DNA of 64,000 nucleotides from Gemmobacter serpentinus (GTDB lineage Bacteria > Pseudomonadota > Alphaproteobacteria > Rhodobacterales > Rhodobacteraceae): contig NZ_WCHR01000007.1 in assembly GCF_008973825.1 (NCBI RefSeq), positions 1 to 64,000 of the forward strand. The letters are read 5' to 3'. A model generated the notes under the pieces. That model was given only the letters and a program-made list of their open reading frames with translations. It was not told where the DNA came from and did no database searches. Below are positions 19,431 to 26,910 of the stretch, one piece after another; position 1 is the stretch's first letter; each line of letters opens with the position of its first letter. Made by a program: the position numbers and the translations under genes.

Positions 19431-19678
19431 GAAAAAGGGCCTCCGCTGGCAGCGTGCGACCGGGATAGACCCGCACGCGGCGCGGGTCAACGTCAGGACC
19501 GGGGGATCGGGGCCAGGACCGGGGCACCGGCGGCGCGAAACCGCCGGTATTTCCGGCAGCGCCGACCTGCAGTTGCAGCCTTGCGAATCGGCTCACCCGG
19601 CGCTTGGATGATCCGGTCGGTCGCGAGGGAGGTGCCCCTCCCCCAAGCCCGGACGACAGCCCTGCGCGCGAGGTGCGG

Positions 19679-20593
19679 ATGAGTGCTCCGCTTTTGGCCA
19701 CCCGTCTGGCCGAACCGATAGCGGCCCTTGCCCGCGACACCCGGCTGCGCGCGCTGCGGTCGCCCTTCGCGCCCGGCCTTGCAATTGCAGCGGCGGATTG
19801 GCACGGGGCACGGCCGATCCTGTTTGCGCAGGCCATCGGCACGGGACTTGATTGGCCTGCCGCCCGCGCCCGCGCCCTTGGCGAAATCGCCGAAAACCTT
19901 TGTCTGCACCCCGATGCGGGCAGCGGCCCCTGCCCGGTCCTGTCCGGGGGACAGGTCATTTGCACCGACGCCCGCGCCGATCCCGGACTGGGAAGCGAAG
20001 GAGTTGCGGTTGGGCCGGATCTGGCGGCCGCGCAACGGGCGGCCCTTTGCGAAAGGGCAGAGCGCGCGGCACTGGCACTGTGGTGGCAGGGGCGTTTGGC
20101 GGCGGCGCGTCTGTCGATGCCGCCCGTTCTGTTCCGGCTGCGCATGGGGGCTGCGGCCCCCCGACAAAGCCTGCTGCTCAATCTGCCCTTTATCGGTGCC
20201 CTCCATATCCGTCTTGCCATCAGCGATGATGGGCAGGGTGGACAGGCCGCCATGGGCAGCGCGGCGGCGGCTGATCCGGCCGAAGCCGACGAGGCCGCGC
20301 TGCGCGAGATGTGCCAGGCAGAACTGGCCTGGCTCCTGCCGCCGGATCATCCAGATTGCGCAGCACGCAACCGGCAGGCCGTGACGCTGGCACGGCGCCT
20401 GCCCGCGCTTCTGGCAGCCGCTCCCGCCCCCGCCCCGGCAGGGCGACTGCCATTGCCGGATCTGGACGCGCTTCACGCACGCGGCCTGCGCGTGGGCTAT
20501 GCCGATCTGACGCATCCACAACTTCAGATTGCAGCAGCCCGCTTTATTTGCCCCGATTGGCCTTCCGCGCGCGACTTTTTGGCATCCTTCTGA
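19679..20593 (+). CDS. Compact YcaO-domain protein
   Basis: 304 residues, shorter than typical YcaO proteins (about 400 or more). The YcaO ATP/Mg-binding layout is visible: GTG...ARARALGEIAEN with E69 and E72 (ExxE), then QRAALCERAERAALALWW with E125, E128 and R129 (ExxER), and later LREMCQAELAWLL and AARFICPDW, matching the last part of the fold. YcaO enzymes activate peptide backbone amides with ATP (azoline or thioamide formation). The segment between the two motifs looks about 70 residues shorter than usual. Start 19679 has an AGG 6-8 bp upstream. First gene of an unusual plus-strand cluster; no precursor peptide is recognised nearby. Confidence 0.75.
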   Translation: MSAPLLATRLAEPIAALARDTRLRALRSPFAPGLAIAAADWHGARPILFAQAIGTGLDWPAARARALGEIAENLCLHPDAGSGPCPVLSGGQVICTDARADPGLGSEGVAVGPDLAAAQRAALCERAERAALALWWQGRLAAARLSMPPVLFRLRMGAAAPRQSLLLNLPFIGALHIRLAISDDGQGGQAAMGSAAAADPAEADEAALREMCQAELAWLLPPDHPDCAARNRQAVTLARRLPALLAAAPAPAPAGRLPLPDLDALHARGLRVGYADLTHPQLQIAAARFICPDWPSARDFLASF

Positions 20594-20800
20594 TATCGCG
20601 AGACTTTAAACACAGGCTTCCCTAACGGAAATGACGCGGCACTAACGCGAAACCCGCATTCTCGCTGCCCATCAGCCCCGTCACGGGTTGCCCTATCGCC
20701 GCGCCCGCGCCTTCAGTTCTGCCGATCACGCCCAGACCAGTGCTTCCCGCCGGACGTTCCGGCTCGCCTGCCCCGACCACGGGCCGAGACGAGATATGCC

Positions 20801-22243
20801 ATGCCGCTGCACGCTGATCCCCTGTCCAATCCGCCGCGGCCATCCGCGCCTTCGCAACTGGCCCTTGCAGGCGGACCGGCCCTTTCGGCCGCCCAACCTG
20901 CCGTCCCCGCCGCAGTTCGGATGCAGGATCGACATGGCGATGATCCACGGCACGCCGCCCACGGGTGCGGGGCAGAGGTTGATATCCTTGCATCTGCTGA
21001 CCGGCCGGAAACCGCCATGCCCGCGGGCTATACCTATCTCGGTCAATTGCTGGGACATGACCTGAAACCGGCGGTCAGCTTGGCCGATCGTCCGGCCTGC
21101 GTGCCCTTGGCGCTGGAAACCCTGCTTGGCCCGCTGGATGCGCCACAGCACGGCCCGATGCTCTGGCAGTTCCCAAACCGACCGGCGACATTTCCCTTCT
21201 TCAGCGCGGATCTGCCCCGCCCCTTCTGCATTCCGGGGCTGGGCATTGCCACCATTCCCGATCTGCGCAACGATCTGAGCCCGATGCTGGCACAGCTTTC
21301 GGCCTTGTTCATCGCAGCCGCGCAAAGCTGCGAACGGGCCTTGACGCGCAGCCTTGCCGCCCCACAGGCGCGACCCGCGGCCCGGGCTGCCACTGTGCGG
21401 ATGTGGCATCGGATATTGCGGGCCGACTACCTGCCCCGCCTTTGCCTGCCCCTCCTCTGTCAATCTGACACCTGTCTGCCCGCCGCAGGCCCCTCTGACG
21501 TCACCGCAAATCCGTCGGACCGCTTTCCCGCAGGCCTTGGCCTCGATGTCCTGCGCGCAACGCAATGGATGATGCGTGATCAATATCGGCTGGGCGAGGA
21601 TTGTGAAACCATCGCCGAGTTGCTGCTTGGCGAAACCGATATCGAACGTCGTCGACACGAGGCCGGGCACCGGGATTTCTGGCGAATCGACTGGCGCAAC
21701 TTCTTCGCTCTGGATCCGGGGCATCCGCCGCAACGCGCGCTGTCCTTGACCGGGGCGATCCCGATGATCCAGCCGCATAATCTGGCCAAAGATGCGGTGC
21801 CCATGCGGCCCGAGGGTCTCGACCGGGTCGACCTGACCACCGACGAGGTCAATCAGACCGGGCTGGCGACGCTTGTGCGTCAGCTGGCACCGCAATGGCG
21901 GTTGCAGAACCCCGGCTGGACCCTGTGGAGCCTGCGGCGACGGCGCGCCCTGATGCAGCAATTCTGCCTGACGCGCGGCCTTGCGATCCCGCCGCATCTG
22001 GCCAATGATCCGCCTCTCTATCTTTTTATCTTGGCAGAGGCAGGCGCGACCTCCGCGTCAGGCACCGCCGATGGACATGGCGACGGGCACCGGCTTGGCG
22101 CGCTCGGATCGGTTCTGGTGATGGCTACCGTCCATCAAGCCATCACGACGGCCGAAGCGGCGCTACAGGTCAATGACCCGACACCGCTTGACGCGGTCGA
22201 CACGCTGCCTGCCCTGATCCGTCACCTGACCCCGCAAGCCTGA
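20801..22243 (+). CDS. Heme-peroxidase-fold protein, probably degenerate
   Basis: 480 residues. Order and spacing match animal-type heme peroxidases: GYTYLGQLLGHDL (76-88; family form TYFGQFxDHDL, H86 retained), IPDLRNDLSPMLAQL (152-166; family RNDEN...QLH), MWHRILRADYLPRL, WRIDWRNFF, and PPLYLFILAEAG...RLGALGSVLVM near the end. The proximal heme histidine of the family (R-x-G-H-S) is read here as RATQWMM, with Gln255 in its place, so heme binding is doubtful. No signal peptide is evident. It lies 207 bp after the YcaO gene in the same frame, and 58 bp before the next gene. Family call firm; activity unknown. Confidence 0.72.
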   Translation: MPLHADPLSNPPRPSAPSQLALAGGPALSAAQPAVPAAVRMQDRHGDDPRHAAHGCGAEVDILASADRPETAMPAGYTYLGQLLGHDLKPAVSLADRPACVPLALETLLGPLDAPQHGPMLWQFPNRPATFPFFSADLPRPFCIPGLGIATIPDLRNDLSPMLAQLSALFIAAAQSCERALTRSLAAPQARPAARAATVRMWHRILRADYLPRLCLPLLCQSDTCLPAAGPSDVTANPSDRFPAGLGLDVLRATQWMMRDQYRLGEDCETIAELLLGETDIERRRHEAGHRDFWRIDWRNFFALDPGHPPQRALSLTGAIPMIQPHNLAKDAVPMRPEGLDRVDLTTDEVNQTGLATLVRQLAPQWRLQNPGWTLWSLRRRRALMQQFCLTRGLAIPPHLANDPPLYLFILAEAGATSASGTADGHGDGHRLGALGSVLVMATVHQAITTAEAALQVNDPTPLDAVDTLPALIRHLTPQA

Positions 22244-22301
22244 GCCCACAAGCCTCAGCCCGAAACCAAGTTCACCTCGCCACCAAAAGAAGGGACGCCG
22301 C

Positions 22302-22853
22302 ATGACCACGCCACCTGATGTCAAATACGAGACGCTTTCCTTTACCATCACCGGCGCGTTCATGATCGCGCTGTCGCGCGTGCCCCCGACATCCTATCCG
22401 GCAACGGTCGCGGATTTCATGGGGCTCTTGGGGGATTACGCGCGCAGCACCGCCGCAGCGCTGGAAACCGGCGCGGGCCGCCTGATGCGCGCACCCGATC
22501 TGCCCCCCGGCCCCGTTTCGGGTATGGCCTTTCCGGTCAGCTTCACCGCCAATCCCGGCGATACCTCCGCTGACCCGCTCGGCACATGGGAGGTTGCGGG
22601 CGTGCTGCGGTTGCTGAACCTGCGGCAAGGCGCGGCGATGCAGGTCTTTCACAACACCGCCGATCAGATCTATCTCCGCCTGCCCGAGCCGCAGAATATC
22701 GCTGACAAGGAGGATCGCGCGATCCAGCACGATAGTGAGGAAACCCGCTTTGAAAACATGCCCTTCATCGCGCCCTATTTCGAGGGTGATCTGACCTCGA
22801 TGGAATTTGTCTGGGCCAATGTCGGCGATTACACCACACGTTCCTGCCGCTGA
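22302..22853 (+). CDS. Hypothetical protein, last gene of YcaO/peroxidase-like operon
   Basis: 183 residues, not recognised. It has an AGAAGGGA ribosome-binding site just upstream and begins 58 bp after the peroxidase-like gene, so it is probably co-transcribed. The sequence is soluble-looking, with no signal peptide or membrane segment; the middle holds WEVAGVLRLLNLRQGAAMQVFHNTADQIYLRL and the C-terminus is acidic and aromatic (EGDLTSMEFVWANVGDY). The last 25 bp overlap, tail to tail, with the regulator gene on the other strand. It could be a partner or substrate of the YcaO protein, but nothing in the sequence proves it. Confidence 0.7.
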   Translation: MTTPPDVKYETLSFTITGAFMIALSRVPPTSYPATVADFMGLLGDYARSTAAALETGAGRLMRAPDLPPGPVSGMAFPVSFTANPGDTSADPLGTWEVAGVLRLLNLRQGAAMQVFHNTADQIYLRLPEPQNIADKEDRAIQHDSEETRFENMPFIAPYFEGDLTSMEFVWANVGDYTTRSCR

Positions 22854-24850
22854 ACAGGCGGTTCAGCCGGAAGACCAAGCGCGGCGGGAAACGCCCCGTC
22901 GCGCGGGTCGGGTGCGGTCAGGTGGGTCGCGGTCAGATCGGTCAGCGCCGCCGCCACGCGCTCATGTCCATGGCCGCGCCGCATGGATGTGGCGGCCAGA
23001 AACCAGGCAAGCGGATCGGGGGAGGTATCGCCCTGCCAGCGCCGCGCCAGATCATCGCAGAACAACTGCCAAAGCCGCAGCCCCCGCACGCGGTCGCCTG
23101 CCATCTGGCCGGCCGCTGCCCCATAGGCATAGGTGAAGGGTATCGCCCCCCCGGCGCGTTCCGCCAGGTCCATCGCTTGCAGGTGGTCGCCGCGCAGCAG
23201 GGCAATCGGTGCCCGATACCCCATCGAGACCCGGCAGACACCGGCATCCAGCCGGGATGCCGCCTCGGCCAGCCGCACCGCGCGTGGCAGATGCCCGGCA
23301 AGCGCCAGCATTTCCGCCGCAGCCGACAGGCGGCGCGGGTTGCTTTGCGACAGATCCGCCACCATGGAGGCCGCCCGCGCCGCCATCTGCACATCATCAC
23401 ACAGGATTGAGCTCCAGCCAAAGGCGAGCCAGGCATCGCCCCGTTCGGGTGCCTCTTCGGTGCAGGCGCGGCCGATTTCCAGCGCCTCGGCCACGCCGGA
23501 ATGCATCGGGCCAAGGCCGGGAAAGATCAATTCGCGGCTGTTCAGCAATTCCGACAGGCCGACGCGGGCACGAATGCCTAATTCGCCGCCCGACCGCACC
23601 GCGCGCAGCATGGCCTCAGCCCGGCGATCTGCCTCGGCAGACCAGTCACGCATCAGCCATCTGGCCCGCATCAGCTTGCGGTAATCGGCAAGCTCGCTGT
23701 CCGAGAACCCCTCGATGCGCGAGATGTAATGCGCCTCCAGCTTGCCAGTCAGCCGGATTGCCATGCGCTGCACCGCAAAACCGGAATTGCGCAACCAGTC
23801 ATCGCGATGCAGATGCAAGGGCCAGGTCCAGATGATGGTGCCGGACCCAAGATCCTTCAGCGACAGGATCAGGCGCATCCCCTCCAGCCCCGGCGAGACG
23901 GTGCCGCGCAACTCGTAATGGCCCGCCGCATCGGGCAACGCCATGCCCGGGCTGGTCTCGATGGTCACCCAATCCTCAACCGCGAACAGCGCGGCCGAAA
24001 GTTCCGCCTGCACCGATGACACCAGAATCTGTTCGTCATCGGGCAGGGTGGCAAAGGCAAAAGGCTGCAGGAAGATGGTGATGCGCTCGGCCTCCGCGCC
24101 CGCCGCAGCGGCCGGGTGGCCGGTCTTCAGCGCCACCGCCAATTCCTGCGTCGCAGGCGAGGGTTCGACATCGAACTCCTCATCCAGCACATCCCAGAGA
24201 CGCTTGTAATGATCCAGGGCCGCTGCGGTATTTCCCGCCGCCATATCGATGCGCATGAGGGCGCGGGTGGCCTCCTCATCCTGTGGCAGCATCTCACGCA
24301 GGCGCTCAGCCAGAACGCGCTGTTCCGCCGAGGGCAGCCCGACCCCCAGCCGATCCCGCACGGCCAGACGATCCCGCAAGGCTTGCGCGCGCTGTGCCAG
24401 CCATGTGGCGCGGCGATCGGTCAGGAAAGCATCAAAATGCGGATCAAGCCCCCAAAGATCGGCAGCAAAGCGCATTTCTGCATCTGTCAGGGATCGCGTC
24501 GCAAGGGCCGTGGCATCGCCTGCATCCCAGGCAGCAAGATCTCGGGTCAATTCGCAGCCCGCATCGGCAAAGCGGGCGCGCAGATCAAACCGCCCGGCTT
24601 CCAGCAGGTCATGGGGGGCCGATTCGCGGGCCAGCACATGCAAGGTGTTGCGCAGCGACCCGCGCGCCTTGTCGATACCGACATGCGACCACAACAGATC
24701 GGCCAGCCGGTCCCGCTGGGTGCCGGTTTCACCGGACAGGCAGAACCAAGCCAGAATCGCCTTCTGTTTCTGTCCACGAATCGCGACCTCCTGCCCGTTA
24801 TGCAACAGGCAGAAACGGTCGAGAACACGGTAGCCGTAACCATTGGCCAT
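22829..24850 (-). CDS. SARP/BTAD-family transcriptional regulator
   Basis: 673 residues. The N-terminus (YRVLDRFCLLHNGQEVAIRGQKQKAILAWF) is the OmpR-like winged-helix DNA-binding domain of SARP activators, followed by a bacterial transcriptional activator domain (VLAERLREMLPQDEEATRALM ... VEPSPATQELAVAL). The central part (ITIFLQPFAFATLPDDEQ...YELRGTVSPG) resembles the TolB/FlgO-like part of adenylate-cyclase-linked regulators, and the C-terminus is built of TPR-like helices. Start 24850 is chosen at the family-like N-terminus; the frame runs to 24952. Convergent with the YcaO operon and downstream of the oxoamine-synthase-like gene; a likely local regulator (inference). Confidence 0.8.
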   Translation of the reverse strand: MANGYGYRVLDRFCLLHNGQEVAIRGQKQKAILAWFCLSGETGTQRDRLADLLWSHVGIDKARGSLRNTLHVLARESAPHDLLEAGRFDLRARFADAGCELTRDLAAWDAGDATALATRSLTDAEMRFAADLWGLDPHFDAFLTDRRATWLAQRAQALRDRLAVRDRLGVGLPSAEQRVLAERLREMLPQDEEATRALMRIDMAAGNTAAALDHYKRLWDVLDEEFDVEPSPATQELAVALKTGHPAAAAGAEAERITIFLQPFAFATLPDDEQILVSSVQAELSAALFAVEDWVTIETSPGMALPDAAGHYELRGTVSPGLEGMRLILSLKDLGSGTIIWTWPLHLHRDDWLRNSGFAVQRMAIRLTGKLEAHYISRIEGFSDSELADYRKLMRARWLMRDWSAEADRRAEAMLRAVRSGGELGIRARVGLSELLNSRELIFPGLGPMHSGVAEALEIGRACTEEAPERGDAWLAFGWSSILCDDVQMAARAASMVADLSQSNPRRLSAAAEMLALAGHLPRAVRLAEAASRLDAGVCRVSMGYRAPIALLRGDHLQAMDLAERAGGAIPFTYAYGAAAGQMAGDRVRGLRLWQLFCDDLARRWQGDTSPDPLAWFLAATSMRRGHGHERVAAALTDLTATHLTAPDPRDGAFPAALGLPAEPPVQRQERVV

Positions 24851-25278
24851 GCGATGTCTCTGCCCCCGAGTCAGATGATCGAATGGAATACCCCGAATCC
24901 CGGGATAGACCAGCCGAGGGGCTGCGTCTACCTCCGCGCGAGGCGGTGCCACGCTGCGCGCGCGGAGGGCGCATCCAAAGCGTTTAGGGCAAGGGCAAAG
25001 CCCCCGGTGCCATCTGGATGGAGGGTTGAACTTCGTTCACGGGCCTATCTGCCCCGCAAGTCGCAGAATCGGCGACAGATCCATCTGCATGGCGTGGCCT
25101 TGCCCCATGCTGCGGGGATCCGTGATCGGATGCCCGCCTTGGATGGAGGGCGCCCATCGCACGAGGGGACCCGCGATGGACGCCGACCAGTGGTGCCACC
25201 CGCCCGAAAGCGCATGACACCCGGTCAGGAGTGGCTGCGACGCGGGACTGGTGCGTCGCGCCCCTCCTATGAAATGCC
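24851..25278. other. 428-bp gap between two minus-strand genes; no recognised gene
   Basis: Lies between the oxoamine-synthase-like gene and the SARP-type regulator. Short open frames exist on both strands, but none has family resemblance or a convincing ribosome-binding site. It probably contains the promoter of the regulator; no clear -35/-10 pair or terminator was seen. Confidence 0.4.
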
Positions 25279-26595
25279 TCAGGCCGAGGCGTAGCGATCC
25301 AGCCAATGCCGCTCTTCGGCCTCGATCAAGCCAAGACGTGCGGCCCGCAGGGTCTGCAGGAAAGTGTCGATATCCGTGGCTTCGTGATCGGCCATGGGCT
25401 TGAGCGGCCAGACTGCGCCCTCAAAGCCCGGGCGCTCGTCCAGATTGACCAGCGCGCCCTGCGCCAGCAGTTCCGCCGTCAGCTGGCGCGCCACATCGAC
25501 ACGCGGCAGGGCCACGGTCACCACCGGGCCGGGCTGGCCAAGCGTGGCAAGGCCCGCAGCCTCCAACCCGTCACGCAGCCGCCGCGCATTTGCGGCAAGG
25601 CGGTCGCGCCGCTCTGCCCCTTCATCGCTTGCGATCACATCCAGCGCGGCCAGCGCGGCCGCGGCCTGCAACGGCGACATCGCATTGCTGTCGAACTGGG
25701 CCGCGCAATGCAGCCGCAACGCCACCTTCAAGGCGGCATGGCGCGACGCCACAAACCCACCATTGCTGGCGAATGCGCGCGAGAAACTGCCCAGCACGAT
25801 ATCAACCCGACCAATCATGCGCTGCATTTCCAGGACCCCCCGCCCGGTCTCGCCGGTCATCCCCAGATCATGCGAGACATCGACCAGCAGCGTCGCGGCG
25901 TAACGGCGGCACAGCCGTTGCAGGCGCGGCAGATCGGGCAAGGACTGTTCGTGAAGCGACAGCGCGGGCACCACCACCAGGATACCGGCATGTGGATCGG
26001 TGTCGCGCAACCATTCCAGCCGCTGTTCCAGCCCTTCGGCATCGCCATGATCCAGCATCTGCACCCGCGCCCCCGACGAGGCCGCGCCTTCGCGCAGGCA
26101 TTCGCGCGGGTGCCCGATCACCAGCGCATGATCGCCCGCGCGCAACAGGGTGCGCAACGTGCCATAACCGGCAGTCCAGCCACAGGGGAAGACGACGGCC
26201 TCGTCACAGCCCAGAAACATCGCCAGACGCTCTTCCAGCGTGGTGGTCAGCGTGCTGAGGCCCATTTGCGCGGCCGATCCCGCCGCATGAACGCCAAATC
26301 GCCGCCCGGCCGCCGACACCGCCGTCAGAATCGCCGGATGCGAGGCCAGCGACAGCGCGTCCTGCATCGCCAGATTGATACCCGCTATGCCGCGCCCGGC
26401 GCGGTCCCGCCCGACCACGCGCGGACCAACGCGGGCGGCGGTGGATTTGCAACTGGCATCAAGGCCCCGGCTCAACCGCGTCTCCATCCAATCGGAAACC
26501 GGGCTCCAGCGATCCAGCAGATCGGGATTGCCCGCATCCAGCAGGTCGCCCACGGATTGCGACAGCAGCGTCTCCATGCTGGCAGGTTTGAACAT
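25279..26595 (-). CDS. Alpha-oxoamine synthase-like protein lacking the PLP lysine
   Basis: 438 residues with the fold-type I PLP layout of BioF, ALA synthase, Kbl and serine palmitoyltransferase: TTLEERLAMFLGCDEAVVFPCG, GHPRECLREGAASSGARVQML, LLVDVSHDLG (D239 and H242 at the family D-E-A-H positions) and GRGVLE. The Schiff-base motif, normally GSFSKxxGxxGG, reads GSFSRAFASNGG, with Arg273 (codon CGC at 25779-25777) in place of lysine. Ordinary aldimine chemistry is therefore unlikely, as in the non-catalytic LCB1 subunit of serine palmitoyltransferase. It is upstream of and in line with the SARP-type regulator gene. Confidence 0.75.
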   Translation of the reverse strand: MFKPASMETLLSQSVGDLLDAGNPDLLDRWSPVSDWMETRLSRGLDASCKSTAARVGPRVVGRDRAGRGIAGINLAMQDALSLASHPAILTAVSAAGRRFGVHAAGSAAQMGLSTLTTTLEERLAMFLGCDEAVVFPCGWTAGYGTLRTLLRAGDHALVIGHPRECLREGAASSGARVQMLDHGDAEGLEQRLEWLRDTDPHAGILVVVPALSLHEQSLPDLPRLQRLCRRYAATLLVDVSHDLGMTGETGRGVLEMQRMIGRVDIVLGSFSRAFASNGGFVASRHAALKVALRLHCAAQFDSNAMSPLQAAAALAALDVIASDEGAERRDRLAANARRLRDGLEAAGLATLGQPGPVVTVALPRVDVARQLTAELLAQGALVNLDERPGFEGAVWPLKPMADHEATDIDTFLQTLRAARLGLIEAEERHWLDRYASA

Positions 26596-26910
26596 CGCGG
26601 ATCTCCTGGGGCGGAAAGCGGGGTGGGGAAGGTTGCGGGCGGATTACGGACACAGGATGGTCGAGGACGGCTGGCACGACGCGGCGGGCGACGGAAACAA
26701 GGCTTGGCAGCCCTTCCCTAGCTCGTCACGGCTGCGGCGGTGCCAGGGTCCAGACTGCTCTCTTGGCCGACCATGCCCGATCTTGCGTCAGCGCCGCGTC
26801 AGCGCGCCAGACGCTGCCCACGCCGCGCCACCCGACACAATCCCGGCCTGCCGGGTGGACGCCGCCCCGATCCGCGCTTAGTTTGGCAAAAGCAGAATCC
26901 GGGAAGCCTC
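26596..26910. other. 315-bp divergent region upstream of dnaX with nested inverted repeats
   Basis: Between the oxoamine-synthase-like gene (minus) and dnaX (plus). ATGGTCG (26657-26663) pairs with CGACCAT (26768-26774), and inside it CTGGCAC (26671-26677) pairs with GTGCCAG (26740-26746), giving a possible RNA structure of about 118 nt. The SRP RNA gene lies just upstream of dnaX in some bacteria, but its invariant GGAAGGAAGCAG apex is not present, so no RNA gene is called. Confidence 0.35.

Noticed and set aside
20591-20593. TGA as a recoded selenocysteine codon
   Set aside because: No cysteine homologue is expected at the end of a YcaO domain and no convincing stem-loop follows; treated as a normal stop.
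25026-25220. Short ORFs on both strands in the gap between the SARP regulator and the oxoamine-synthase-like gene
   Set aside because: Both are low-complexity, overlap one another antisense, and show no ribosome-binding site or family match; a precursor peptide role could not be supported.
26640-26780. SRP RNA (ffs) upstream of dnaX
   Set aside because: Position and inverted repeats fit, but the invariant apical loop (GGAAGGAAGCAG type) is not found on either strand.
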